From Nilaparvata lugens (taxonomy: Eukaryota; Arthropoda; Insecta; Hemiptera; Delphacidae), in assembly GCF_014356525.2 (NCBI RefSeq), contig NC_052505.1:15248635-15312634 (forward strand): DNA of 64,000 nt. Direction: 5' to 3'. Position 1 is the first letter of the stretch, and each line of letters starts with the position of its first letter. The notes beneath the pieces are model-generated. The model searched no databases and was not told where the DNA came from. It was given only the letters and a program-made list of their open reading frames with translations. Positions 10,590 through 21,974 of this stretch are shown here, piece after piece. The translations under genes and the position numbers were made by a program.

Positions 10590-11309
10590 TTCAATTTGAT
10601 AACAAAATCAATTTTGGAGAGAAGGGGAAGCCTGTATTCTATGAATAATAGGCTTACATGAACAAGAATTCAGAATGATATTAAATAGGTTACAACCAAA
10701 TAAATACAGCAGTATTGAGAATCATATAGTAAGGTACAGCCAAATCGGCACTTCCGATTCTCAAGTAACTCATATCAAAGATATTATGAACTTCGATTAC
10801 AGAGAATTACTAGTATCGTAAGACGATTTATCCAATCCAGGAATTATCCAATTTTTACTTGAGAATTATATAATCCATTAAACTAGTCGTGTCTTGAAAA
10901 TATTACAAGGATACTAGTAATATCCTATAATAAAACACTTAAGTAGCCAAAATAAAATATTTTGTTATTACCGCAAGTTCATTTAGCAATTATATCCTTG
11001 TTAACTTGTTAGCAGAATACTAATGTCTTTTTCTATCGATTTGAACGGTATTTACTACGTGGAATTTACTACGGTTCATTCCTAATAAAAGTTTGGGCTT
11101 CAGGAACTTTAATATAGAATTGTATTTATTTTTAAAGCAACTGCATTTATTCTTTTGATCAGGTGATAACTGGCATCTTGAGAGAGGAGATAATACTTTA
11201 TCCACAATACAAACATATCACTGTTCAACCACATTTTTCATCTATTCAAATAGGAGTGGATTTTGGCAAATCCAATTCTCCATTATTTGTTAATTTGTGT
11301 TTGTTTCAG
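10590..11309 (+). other. Remainder of intron b-c
   Basis: AT-rich intron sequence ending in the acceptor 'gtttgtttcag'. No gene or recognised repeat. Confidence 0.5.
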
Positions 11310-11435
11310 ACTGGTGATCGTATCCTAGAAGTGGATGGCATTGACTTGCGCCATGCCAGTCATGAGAGGGCGGTGGATGTCATCAGAGCGGCAGGAAATC
11401 CTGTGCACTTCCTTGTTCAATCGCTAGTACAATGG
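11310..11435 (+). CDS. MPDZ-like: MPDZ/PATJ-like, exon c: C-terminal half of the PDZ domain
   Basis: 42 codons, phase 0/0, acceptor ttgtttcag and donor gtgagt. The product opens [20 protein letters not shown] and closes with [11 protein letters not shown]. 'GDRILEVDG' is the canonical beta5 strand, and '[15 protein letters not shown]' is helix alphaB with His at its first position, which in PDZ domains usually goes with class I ligands (S/T-x-hydrophobic at the C-terminus). With exons a and b this completes one ~96-residue PDZ domain. The pattern SLGISIVGG...GIFI...GDRI.EVDG.DLR.ASHE.AV matches, from memory, the PDZ domain that lies just before the 'GLGLSLAGN' PDZ in vertebrate MPDZ/PATJ. Confidence 0.93.
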
Positions 11436-11556
11436 GTGAGTTCACAAATATTATTTACAATAAGAAACACCCAACCAACTATTGAATGTTATGTTGATAT
11501 CTATTTATTTATCAATTTCATTAAAGTAAAAAGTAAATTCGTTTGGATTTTGTTGG

Positions 11557-11750
11557 TGGGGAGTCCCTTGCGGGAAGGTCCCACCGCCTGAATATATCAT
11601 TTAAGTCGTCAATGGACCTTACGACTGTCATACTTCAGCCGGGACCGACAGTTTAACGTGCCCATCCGATAACACGGGAGTGATCTGGTTGAAAAACTTT
11701 TGGTAATGAGTGGGTTTGAACCAGGGATCTCTATGCTGCTACGCAAGCAC
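11557..11750 (-). mobile_element. Degenerate tRNA-derived SINE relic
   Basis: On the minus strand a B-box-like GGTTCAAACCC (complement of gggtttgaacc, ~11712-11722) is followed by a body with 'cgggaccgacagtttaacg' and 'ccgataacacggga' on the + strand. These resemble the body of the SINE at 10320. No target duplication recovered. Confidence 0.55.
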
Positions 11751-12109
11751 TCAATTTCATTTAATGACATGAATACGTAATGGAAGAAAAATCAGTCATA
11801 GACATTACTATTTATAACACAATTTTGAAAAATATAGTCCAAATTTCTGTTTATGCCAAATGTTTTTCCACTCCAGGAATAATCCGAAAAAATTAATGAT
11901 CAATTACAATCACGCATTAAATCACAAAACAAATCGAATTAACACAATCAATTCGAAAGTAACAATTGAATGGAGGAACACCTCCATATCTCAAATTAAA
12001 AAATGTATTAGGCCTGGTATTCATATTCATAAGTCCTTGAATACTCTAATATTAAAATGTTTAATAACTTGTATATAATGGTAAATAGCGTTTACGAAGT
12101 GGATCAGAG

Positions 12110-12326
12110 TAAGGTCCAAGCCACATGAAGCGCTTTTTCAGGCGTTTTTGCACTGGCGGCGGAAGAGTCGGCAGGGCAGGAAGCTCTCCTATTGGCTGAT
12201 ATCAGCTGGTTCTCGAACGCCTAACCAATCAGCTGATAATCAGCCAATGGAGAGCTTGCTGCCCTGCCGAGTCGACCGCCGCCAGTGCGAAAACCCTGGT
12301 AAACGCTTCATGTGTCTTAAACCTTA
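12110..12326. mobile_element. Foldback MITE
   Basis: Left arm 'cacatgaagcg', 'gcactggcggcgg', 'ggcagggcagg' and 'cctattggctgat' is inverted on the right as 'ccaatggagagc', 'ctgccctgccg', 'ccgccgccagtgc' and 'cgcttcatgtg'. Outer termini are aaggt.. / ..acctt. It is GC-richer than its surroundings. No ORF. Confidence 0.75.
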
Positions 12327-12459
12327 GCCTTGATGTGAGAAGCTATTTTCTCAACTTCTCAGTCATTTCTATTCTTTTATCATTAATATTACATAACTGA
12401 ATCCAACGATTCACATCTACAGCTTACGGTTCTAAAACATCAAATTTATGTTTCACTAC

Positions 12460-15400
12460 CAGGGGTGCCCAGCCCCCCACAAGGGCAATGGCGCATGCCC
12501 CCCCCCCCAATCCAAGTGTAATGCCCCTCCCCCAAAGTATCCCAATTCCAAACCCTTCAGTTTTTAACATTAGTCAGTGTATGACAGTAAAATTCACATC
12601 TTACATTCTAATCTTCCAAAGGACATTATTTACCTTTGTTCTTGTGGGGAATTCTTTCTGTTTTCATAATATTGTAAAAATATATACCATCGTTTCTTAT
12701 TTCTTTTTAAATAGAAATAAAGTATCTTTTTGATATTATTTTTGAGACTAGCAATTCACACGTTCTTGTTCGGGGCATCCCATGAAGGGGCATCAGAAAT
12801 AAGGATAGATACATCTCATACCACAGCTCATTCTTCGAAGCTTTTCAAGTTAGTCTAAAAGTATGTTGAAAAATATATGGCCAACTTTTTCAGGGTTATT
12901 CAACCTCTTTTTCCTCCAACTAATAAGATTGTCTCTGTCTGACTTAAATGTACACTGTATTTTCTATCTCGGAGTCTCTCGACGCTGAGAAATTATTTAC
13001 TGTCTCAAATTTTGAAGCTCTTTTGTGTTGGAAGTTTTTATTGTGTTGTTTTTCTCTCTCCTGTTGAATTATGTGTGTGAAACTTTCATTTGTTCCTTTC
13101 AAAAAGTGGAAAAATTGGAATAGAATGACTACCGTACTGTATTTTATTTTTTTATTTGATTGGCGAAGAGTGGGCAGTAATGTCGACTCTTTTCCACTTG
13201 ACTACAAAATTGACGGAATTCTCCACCTTTTCACGTTTGAAGCGAATGCATTATGAATTGGAGAAAAGACAAACTTGAGACAACTAAGCTTGTAGAAGAT
13301 TGATGTGTATGCAATTTAAATAATAATTTATTGTTGTATCAATCAGTATAGACCTAAAGAAGCGTTTTATAAACAGTAAAATTATAAAAAAGAATCATCA
13401 CAGTTTCTCTCTCATTGAGAAAGATTGGTATGACTCTGAATGGCGAGGTCATTCATGGAGACGTTCATTGGTGCTGATCAAAGAAGAGAGTTTTCTACCC
13501 AACAATTTCAAATTCCTATTCTGAAACTACATTATTCCCAATAATAAAGCAACTATAACCATGTATTGAAAAATTTGTGATTATTTTCAGAGGCATTCAA
13601 ATCATCTTATTCATTTTTTGGAAAAACCAAAATGAGGACAGGTTGTGGAAAAATGTATCCTATCAGATTCCCTTTAAATTATTACATAGATAAAATCCCA
13701 ATTCAAAAGTTTTACCCAATTGAAACATTCATCTTTTTATTTTCCATAATACTCAACATAATCAACCGCTTCTGAATAAAGACTGATACAAGATAAAAAG
13801 ATGTCTTTGAATTTAAACTTTGTACAATTTAATCTTATGGAAGCTTGGTTGTTGTATCTGATACATCTTCAACGTTTTTCCAATTATAAATTCAGCAGTT
13901 TTTCGACAGATTAGATTGATCATATTAGTCAAATATCTGCTACGTCAAATTTATTCGTTCAACACTCATTGAACATAGAGCAATGACTATTCAAATATTC
14001 AGATTTTCAAAAATCAACCTTACGTAATAAATTACGTAATATATTTATATATTTATAATGAGCTTGAATCCAGTTTTTCTCAAGTTGAGATAAATGAATT
14101 CAAGCAATAAGCGTTATTTCTCATATCAATGTATCAGAAAAGTATTGATAAGAACGCTTGGGAGGGGTGAGGTTAACTACACTTTTTCCAATTGTGTTTG
14201 AGAAAGTATCAAGTTAATTTAAGAAAGTATTAATTGTATTTGAGAATAGTCACTTATAATTGAGAGAATGATCTACTTATATTCTCATGTAGATAAGAAG
14301 TAGTCAATTGTATTTGGGAAGTCATCACATGTAATTGAGAATAGTGAATTATATTTGAGAAATCGTCAACTGTAAATGAGAAGATATCAATTGAAAATGA
14401 GAAAATTCTCCAATTGGCATGTCGTGACTTTTCTGTAGGCTACAGTACATGTTTGATTTGAGCAGGAAAGGATACACAGTATTCCAATTACTACCATAGG
14501 CTTTGCATGGGGGCAAATTAATATTTTCAATGGTGAAAGTATTTCCCCTGTACTGCTCACGAATGATTTATGAGTATCATTATTTTCTATGTATGTATTG
14601 GCAACGCGACTTTTGTCTCCAAACTTTTTATAAAATATTGCACTTGATTGAGATCAAATTATCTATGTACACGGCGCAATTGAACTTTATCATCAATCAA
14701 TTGAATCTCTTGATCAAACAATTCGGCAATTCTTCAATGGATTTTGGGGCTTGAAAATATCATTTTTTTCAAAAACTAAATGTTTTATTGGAATACTAAA
14801 TATATTATCATACTATTTTATATAAGTAGCCTACAGTTGTGAAAAATATTACTTGATTACTGTGTGGTAAATAGGGTGTAAATTTGAAAGATTGAAATTG
14901 GCTTCATTTGATATTTTTCGCAAATTTTTGACAAACGTTTTTTCTTCTGTCAAATTCACTAGAGTTTGCGATGTTGTTGATAATTGCATTCCCATTTCAG
15001 AGACATTAATATCATCATGAAACGACTTCGTAATTAAAATAATTATTAGATTAAAATGTACATTACAATTTAACTTATCATTGTGCTTTTAAGAAAATTA
15101 GGTTGCTACAGCAAGGAAACTCAAACACAGGACCATTAAAAATTAGAATCAAGCAAAGGAAATCAGAATAATAGTGGATGATGAAGTTATAATTTATTTT
15201 TGTCAAAGATTTACCTTCAAACTCATAGGCTTAAAATTACTAAAATTCCTGCATACAACATTTTATCAATTGTATTTTTTATGCTTTATATTGAGTTACA
15301 ATTTGCAAAATATAACATTGTAAAGGTGGGAAAAAGTATTAAAATTAGCTACATTCGGATATCTCCATTTAATACCTTGATTTTATAGCCATGATTCAAA

Positions 15401-15491
15401 ATTGACATAAAATATAAAAAAAAAATCATGCCCCCCCCCCAAAATGTTGATGGCGCAAATTGCGCCATGCCCCCCCTTGTGGGCACCCCTG
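12460..15491. mobile_element. hAT-type DNA transposon, 3.03 kb, no intact transposase
   Basis: Terminal inverted repeats CAGGGGTGCCCA / TGGGCACCCCTG, each followed by C-rich tracts and a 'ggcgcatgccccccc'-type subterminal sequence. A perfect 8-bp target duplication ttcactac lies at 12452-12459 and 15492-15499. CAGGGGTG-type termini with 8-bp TSDs are diagnostic of hAT elements. The interior (12.5-15.4 kb) is AT-rich with only short ORFs and no readable hAT transposase, so this copy is either nonautonomous or fully decayed. It sits in the intron between exons c and d. Confidence 0.88.
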
Positions 15492-15511
15492 TTCACTACT
15501 TAGGTTTATAT

Positions 15512-15686
15512 TAAGGTGCATACAGACTTCACGAATACGCGCATTTCACTATCAATCAGCTGATGCTACTCTTATTATAACTGTATTTTTACAGAAACAG
15601 TGAAATACCGACATATTAAACACAGCATCAGCTGATATAAAGTGAAATGCGCGTGTTCATGACGCTCAAGTATGTATGCACTTTTA
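15512..15686. mobile_element. Small foldback MITE
   Basis: Left 'aaggtgcatacagacttc', 'cgcgcatttcact' and 'tcagctgatgct' are inverted on the right as 'agcatcagctgat', 'agtgaaatgcgcg' and 'tgtatgcactttt'. Noncoding, 21 bp past the hAT right end. Confidence 0.65.
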
Positions 15687-15844
15687 GAATATCGCATCAA
15701 AATATTATGGAATCCATTTTATATCTATCATAAAGCTATATAAATACAAGCCAGCATGAACTTGTTGCATGGGTGAAGCAAATTTTTATAAATTTGTAAT
15801 TGATTGAGCGTTTAAATTACAAATGGGCTCATACTGTATTGTAG

Positions 15845-16006
15845 AGTGTGGATGGAGATGGGGAAAGTTCTGGAATGGAGGATGGCTTGAGGAAGGGGAG
15901 CTCTCGCCGCAGAGCCCCTGCACCCCCCTCCCCCCATGGGGAGCTGCTCAAGACATCTCCCTACCCGATTCCTCACCCACGAACACCCACTCCAGAACTT
16001 ATCCAG
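15845..16006 (+). CDS. MPDZ-like: MPDZ/PATJ-like, exon d: proline-rich linker
   Basis: 54 codons in phase 0/0 between acceptor 'tgtattgtag' and donor gtgagt. The product begins SVDGDGESSGMEDGLRKGSS and ends RTPTPELIQ, a low-complexity Ser/Pro/Arg linker. I chose this frame, not the overlapping ATG-initiated one at 15823, because it continues exactly from the Trp codon of exon c and yields the RRRAPAPPSP...TPELIQ composition seen in the corresponding linker of vertebrate MPDZ (from memory). The acceptor is weakly pyrimidine-rich, the main uncertainty. Confidence 0.82.
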
Positions 16007-16318
16007 GTGAGTGGGTATCCAAGATGAGCCTAAGGTTTATGCATGGGTCATGGAAGGACGAGAAAATAATAAACGAATTGAAATACAGTCTCAGATGGGC
16101 TCTGAACCACCGGGAAGTTAGTTTATAATTCATCCCATATGATTATGATTTATACTCAGAATAAACTCTGAATATATATATACTCAGAATATATAATATA
16201 CTCAGAATTGATAATACTCAGTATTTATACTGTTTATGGTTGGTCTAAAGCTGCCTTGACCCATAAGCTGATCTTTTTTGATGTTATACTCTTGTCATGG
16301 ATTTGTTTTAAGAGGTCA

Positions 16319-16857
16319 TTTTTTCAACCTCCGATTGGTTATAAATAGAAGACAAATTTATATACTGTAAAATAATAATTTTTTCACTAAAAGTTACTTA
16401 CACTATTATTAGTATACTATTGTTACTTACACTGTTTATTCATCGACATAATTGCCGTGAAGATTGACGCATTTGTCTTATCAGTGTACCAGCATACCAA
16501 AATCCTCTTCATAAAATGCTGCCGCCAAATGAGTTCAAGTGGGCTATGACGTTTTTTTTTGAGCTCCTCGTTTGGAAGCTCTGCTCTCGAAGTCATGTGT
16601 CTTGAGTTTGGGAGGAAGGTAATAGTGATATCAAGTTTGTGATCAGAATTATCCTATTTGATTTGCTAAAGAAGCCGTTTAGTTGTACCAGCACTATGAG
16701 GCCGTTTTTGGGGTCTATAACTTGAAAACAATTGACGATCTGGCCACATCGATTGCAGGGCGTTTGAAGAGGATGATGAGCTGTTCAGCTCTATGAAAAT
16801 GCCTCCCTACTGCTTTTCTGTGTCTTATGATAGGAATGTGATTGGAGGTTGAAAAAA
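16319..16857 (-). mobile_element. Internally deleted mariner-like element
   Basis: Termini ttttttcaacctccgattgg (16319-16338) and attggaggttgaaaaaa (16841-16857) are inverted repeats. Near the left side the minus strand reads a decayed C-terminus of mariner-type transposase: LAAAFYEEDFGMLVH, two stops, then DKCVNLHGNYVDE and a stop (about 16438-16530). The phrase FYEE.G...LV...DKC.NL.GNYV is characteristic of mariner transposase C-termini. The rest (16560-16840) is noncoding or too decayed. The total length is well below a full mariner (~1.3 kb). Confidence 0.65.
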
Positions 16858-17555
16858 ATTACACTCGTATATCTCACACCTCTTCTTGTTTGCATGAAAT
16901 ACAGTCGTAGATTCTTGTTCGATATTATCTTCATCATATAGTGTTGTATTATTGTAGATTAAAAAATCTAATCAAATTCAAGATTTTTATTTTTTTAATT
17001 ATGCTAGTGGAGTGTATCAACTTGAACTGCAGATAAGTCGGACATAGACTGGTGATACGTTGTCCTACATATCAATGCTATCACAAACCAGTATTTTTCA
17101 TCTTGCAATCTTGACTTCGCGTTGGATAATATGAGTAGCAATCATCCTATACGTTATCCCTTTATTTATCTGGAAAGTAATTTACATGAAAAAACAAATT
17201 GGCGACCTGAAAAACATTATCAAACTATGTATTTTAGTTTTAATAGAAGTTAATATTAATTTGTTCTCAAGTATGTGCATGAGTTGTTCATTTTTTTAAC
17301 GCGTATTATTCTATGATGGAAAAATCACATGAATCTACATTCTATAATTATTACACCAACAAATCTCGAGAAACTAGTTTTCATTCTATCAAATGAAATT
17401 CAATTCCATCGAATGATGGACAAGGATAGCAAGAATAGCAACACCAATGTTAATCAAATACTGCCATTATAACATGAACCTCACTATAGTGTGTTCAACC
17501 TCTGTAATCATAGTGTTCTATGAACATTGATGAGTGTTTTCTGATTGCACAACAG

Positions 17556-17753
17556 GAAGGCTTGACGGACGAGCAAAAGCAAGGCGTGAGCAGCCGCCCC
17601 TCGATGAAAGTGCGGGCTCCCCAGCCGCCTTCGGGGGCGGCACAGAAGCCAGCCGCCTCCAAGCGCTACTCGTCCGACAGCGAGGATAGTGAAGACAGCG
17701 AAGATGATACTCGACTCATGGAGGGTCGCATCTACACTAAAAAAGGAGTCGAG
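17556..17753 (+). CDS. MPDZ-like: MPDZ/PATJ-like, exon e: acidic linker
   Basis: 66 codons, phase 0/0, from acceptor 'gcacaacag' to donor gtataa. The product begins EGLTDEQKQGVSSRPSMKVR, then a Pro/Ala/Lys segment, then the acidic, potentially phosphorylatable run SSDSEDSEDSEDDTRLMEG and RIYTKKGVE. The ATG at 17520 is intronic; the exon starts at GAA. GC content is far above the flanking introns, a mark of coding sequence. Confidence 0.9.
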
Positions 17754-17910
17754 GTATAACAATCGTTCAAAAAATCAATATTAGCGTTCAGAAAATCAGA
17801 ATATTCTTATTTTCTATTTTTCAATTCAGTTGAAGTGTGGTCGGATTAATCACGTCTGATTTCATTTTTTCCCAATCAATTTCTCTAACTATAGTGTTGT
17901 AAAATAATAG

Positions 17911-18201
17911 CATAGAGAAACAATAGCGTAAGTAGATATCCCATGGTATATCGGCGTTATATCCCATGGCGTTTATGTCGCAACTTTTACTGTTATCTCG
18001 AGCCGATTACTGTCGATTATTGTCGATTTTTACTGTTTTGCCCGGGTAAGAGTGTATGAACGGCACAATATGAGAGACTACCAGTGTCATAAAGCTTCAC
18101 AGGAAAGAATTACGTGGACTATCAGCTTGAGATAACAGTAAAAATTGCGACATAAACGCCCTATACCATGTGATATCTACTTATGCTATTGTTTCTCTAT
18201 G
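17911..18201. mobile_element. MITE-2 copy A, 291 bp, 7-bp TSD
   Basis: Begins catagagaaacaatagcgta and ends with its inverse (tattgtttctctatg). The inverted arms run about 80 bp each. Flanked by ataatag at 17904-17910 and 18202-18208. Noncoding; four sibling copies in this window. Confidence 0.9.
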
Positions 18202-18669
18202 ATAATAGTTAACTGTTGTGTTCAAATAACTGTCATGTCAAGAAATTATCCCTTCCGAATGTAGCCTAATTATTAATCTTTTGATAATCATTGTATTGTA
18301 AAATAGCAAAATTATTTATTAGAGTAATTTTGAATATAAATTTCCAGATTTTTATTCCCATTTTTGGACATGAGCCTGTTGTCTCTTCTCATAAAAGTAT
18401 GTACATGATCATTGTAAATGATTAAAATAAAAATATAAAAATTTGATCAACGTTGAGCATATACACTGGAATAAATGTAGATCAGCCTTCATTACTGTGT
18501 AATGTTCAGAGCATCATTGATGTTGAAATTCAAAAATTGTAGATTTTTGTTGTTTGTTATTATTATTATTTATTTCATTGACAATCACAGATCATAATTA
18601 ATATATAATATGATTGGGAGAAGACAACAGGCATAGCCCAAAACTGTCTTCTCCCATTTTTTTACAAAT
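18202..18669 (+). other. Intron sequence, nothing identified apart from a retroelement tail
   Basis: AT-rich. Around 18555-18665 there is a 'gggagaagacaacaggcata...aaaactgtcttctccc' segment like other retroelement 3' tails in the window. Confidence 0.4.
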
Positions 18670-18862
18670 AAAGCCGCGTTTACACCAAAGTTATTAACAA
18701 AATGTTAATAACTTAATCCTTATAGATTCTATTAGATTGAACGGAGCTTGACAAACACATATGATCATCATGTGTATGATAAGTTATGTTCAATCTGATA
18801 GAATCTTTAAGGATTAAGTTATTAACATTTTGTTAATAACTTTGGTGTAAACGCAGCTTAAA
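18670..18862. mobile_element. Foldback MITE, ~75-bp arms
   Basis: Left 'gcgtttacaccaaagttatt' and 'aatgttaataacttaatcct' are mirrored on the right as 'aggattaagttattaacatt' and 'aataactttggtgtaaacgc'. Noncoding. Confidence 0.8.
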
Positions 18863-19561
18863 AGTTTAAAAAAAGAACGAGGTTAAGATTTCACTTTTTA
18901 CTTCAAAAAGTCCAATTTCCACTTCAAAACTAATGACTGAATTTCAAATTTTGATATTCAAAAACTAATTAAGAACAAAAATATTTCACTCAAATCTCTA
19001 CAAATTGGAAATTTTTGAGTAATTTTGCAAAATTTTGAGCCAGAAAAGAAACACAACTTCAATATTAGCACAACTATTATGATGTAGCACGTGTTCTGAA
19101 CGTATTGTATTGTAAGAGGATGGACGCTCGAGAGCTAGTATAAGAAAAAGAGCCGTTTCTCGAAACTATTGAGGATACATTTTGAATACCTAGCCAAACG
19201 ACAGAAGTAAAGTAGTTCAGTAAAGATGATTGTGAATTATAAATTGTATTGATGGGTTTTTTGCTTTCCTAAACATTTTCCTCACAAAAAATCTTCAAAC
19301 AATTTCAAATTTTTAAACAAACCTATGGCAAATTCTGATTGTGTGATGTTTCTTATTTCACTTGACAATTTATTGAACTAGTATTTTGAATATTAATTGA
19401 CATGAAATGTTGTCATTTTCGACTCTGAATTGTGTTGTGTGTTATATTGTTAGCTATATAAACTTGACGTTGTCTATGTGTTCTATGAATTTGTTGGCAA
19501 TTAAAATCTATTTATTTATTTAACGTATTCTAATAATAAGTTCTCTATTGTGATCTTTCAG

Positions 19562-19652
19562 ATATCACGTGCCAGTGCTGGAAACGTTAAGAGGTCAAAA
19601 GAGGAAATTGAAGCAGATCCGGAGGAAGAAGATGACTTTGGATACACCGCAA
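19562..19652 (+). CDS. MPDZ-like: MPDZ/PATJ-like, exon f: end of the acidic linker before the next PDZ
   Basis: Acceptor 'tgatctttcag', then 30 codons plus one base, donor gtgagtga. The product is ISRASAGNVKRSKEEIEADP followed by EEEDDFGYTA. An acidic stretch ending in an aromatic-Gly-Tyr motif directly precedes the 'K.I..RYG.LPGELH..ELEK' start of the next PDZ in vertebrate MPDZ/PATJ (from memory), so this exon should splice to a PDZ-encoding exon. None was recognised in the remaining 44 kb of the window. It ends in phase 1 (one base into a codon), the same phase as the alternative first exon at 44977-45019. Confidence 0.88.
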
Positions 19653-20690
19653 GTGAGTGATCTACTATTTCTCACAATCTTACCAGCTTGTTCAATCTAT
19701 CTGTCTCAGCTCTGCTCCGATTCTGTATTATATAAATCCCTCATCAATTAAAATAGAATGTCATCCATTCAGAAATATTCTACTGCTATCACTAAGTGCG
19801 GCTATAGTCGGTGTCTTCGGACATCTTCGAGAATGTTTGGGGCACATGAAGTGAATGGGCGGCTACTTCGTTTTTCGTTGTGTAATCTGTTCTTCCTTTA
19901 AGCCGCTCTCCTGGTGACAAATAATTTTGTCGGAGAAGGCTTGGTTGTTGAAAGTTGTGCTAGGCCCTGAGGTCTGCCGATTTGAATCTGGTCAACAATG
20001 CGATCTTAATTCTAGTGGTTTGAGGGTCTTGGAAATAAGAACATAGATATGCGGTTGACTGACCGCTCTTATAATAATGAAAATAATATCAAAAATATTA
20101 CAAAACAAATCTTTACATGAATAATCAAATAATCAATCTGTCTTTAAGAGACCAACACAACATGTCTTTAAGAGACCAAATTTACGGGGGCACATCTGAT
20201 ATTGTAGTGGGGGGTATCAAGTACTTATGTAAGATCTGTCGTCATCGAGTCCGGTGTCCAAAGGGTGACGGATGAGGATGAAGGGTGATGACCTCCAGGC
20301 ATCGGGCTAGTGGCGTCAGATCGAAGATAGGCCCGCACGGCAAGGTCGGATGTCCAATATCACCGGCCATCTCGGTCGGCGAATTCGTCAGCCCTCGTTA
20401 GACAGCAAGGCATATTTACAGCTCAATCCTCGAATGAGTATTCGAGAATACACAAACAAAAAAAACCCTTAAATGGGTTTTTGACTGTTACTAATCCATA
20501 TAAGCCTAAAATAAGTATATACTGCAGCAGTCAACCACTCTGAATTGAATTAAATAACCTACGCCATTAATAAGTGTTAGTGAAGAAAAGATAACCGATT
20601 CAAAACTAATGGAATAGATGATTCTCAATTATTAAACTTTACTCTTCAATGTTTGCTTCCATTACGAACTGCTTGTTAAATAATCACTTT
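19653..20690 (+). other. Intron start; GC-richer unassigned block
   Basis: About 20205-20420 is noticeably GC-richer (tccggtgtccaaagggtgac, ggtcggcgaattcgtcagcc) than the surroundings. It may be retroelement sequence but I cannot place it. No ORF of note. Confidence 0.3.
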
Positions 20691-20699
20691 TGAACAATA

Positions 20700-21036
20700 A
20701 TTTACGACATAGCAGTCAGGTATTTATAAATAAAAGCTATTAGCTTCTACTCACATTCGTGGAGCGCTTTCGGACACTAGGCCCTTCATCAACACTGGCT
20801 GTCACTTTCGTTGTTGAATACATATGGTTAGTAAGCATCTTGGGCTGTGGGAGTGGCGGGATTTTTGGAATGGTTGGCGGCGGGGGTGGCGGGAATGTTT
20901 GAATTTGTGGATTATTGGAGTAGGAGGTTGAAGAGGCTGTGTGATTTGAAGTTTGTTTGCTCATTAAGGATGTTGTGGGGATCTCTTTTAGTATGTTTAT
21001 ATATTTCAAATTGTTCCAAGGTGTTTAGTTCAGGCC
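20700..21036 (-). pseudogene. Penelope-like element 3' end, minus-oriented copy
   Basis: On the minus strand this reads the C-terminal tail of a Penelope-like ORF (segments LEQFEIYKHTKRDPHN, ILNEQTNFKSHSLFNLL in broken frame) followed by a proline-rich stretch. At 20759-20794 comes TTGATGA, a GGGC/GUCC-type hairpin, GAAA and GCGCTCC, resembling a hammerhead core with one altered residue. It is an inverted copy of the tail of the neighbouring + oriented piece (21330-21490). Confidence 0.7.
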
Positions 21037-21059
21037 CTTAGTTTTTGATGTATAAAATT

Positions 21060-21490
21060 TTTAAATATAGCATTCCAAACAAAAAACAAGATCAAAAACC
21101 TACTAACCACAAGAGAACAGAAACAAAACGTATACGAAAACCCAGGGGTATACAAACTCAACTGCTCAAATTGCCAAAAATACTACCTGGGGCAGAGCGG
21201 TCGTTCATTTGAAAAAAGATTCAAAGAACACATCAACAACCCCGAATCAGCATTTGCTACCCACTTAATAGGAAACAATCACACCTACACAGACATAGCC
21301 ACAAATTAAAAAAAATAACTCACCAAAAACAAAGGGCCTGAACTAAACACCTTGGAACAATTTGAAATATATAAACATACTAAAAGAGATCCCCACAACA
21401 TCCTTAATGAGCAAACAAACTTCAAATCACACAGCCTCTTCAACCTCCTACTACAATAACCTACAAATTCAAACATTCCCGCCACCCTAT
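21060..21490 (+). pseudogene. Penelope-like element, GIY-YIG endonuclease remnant
   Basis: The + strand reads PGVYKLNCSNCQKYYLGQSG then RSFEKRFKEHINN, with the GIY-YIG signature: GVY, Cys pair, Y.GQ, R and R..EH. The tail EQFEIYKHTKRDPHNILNEQ follows after a frame break and an in-frame stop around 21307. GIY-YIG fused after a reverse transcriptase is the hallmark of Penelope-like retroelements. The reverse transcriptase is absent, so the element is severely 5'-truncated. It is head-to-head with the minus copy at 20700-21036. Confidence 0.8.
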
Positions 21491-21974
21491 CTAGGAGAGG
21501 TTATAATTTTGAAAATAAAAATAAATTTCGGCACACCTTCAAGAGAGGATTGGAACAAACGAGTAGCAATTGGCCTTGACACAACGTCTTCACCATTCAC
21601 ACTATACAACTCGTTGTGAATTTCAGTGGCTTTTTTATTCTTTCCCGTTAAAACCCGAATTACACTACGAAGTTTTCATTTGGCGGTAGAATTGAGTGGT
21701 GGATCCATATTGGATTGCTCCTAACTGACTAATGAATCATGGCAGCCATATGCAAATTTTACAGCACGGTCACTAAACCTGGAAGTTACCTGATATAACA
21801 GCCTTTTCCTATCATGTACAGGCTTATATAAATAGTGTGACTTAATTCTGGAACGATCCTCATACTTTTTTAACTTGGAGCGCTCATGAAATGTCCAAAA
21901 TCGTCAAGCAAAGGAACAAAATTGATATGAATCCAATTGGAAATCCAAAGAATTAGATTCTGACCAGTTCTCTA

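Noticed and set aside
15823..16128. ATG-initiated 101-aa ORF overlapping exon d
   Set aside because: It is in a different frame from the one that continues exon c and gives the expected linker. It reads through the donor into the intron.
17508..17762. 84-aa minus ORF over exon e
   Set aside because: Shadow of the GC-rich + strand coding exon.
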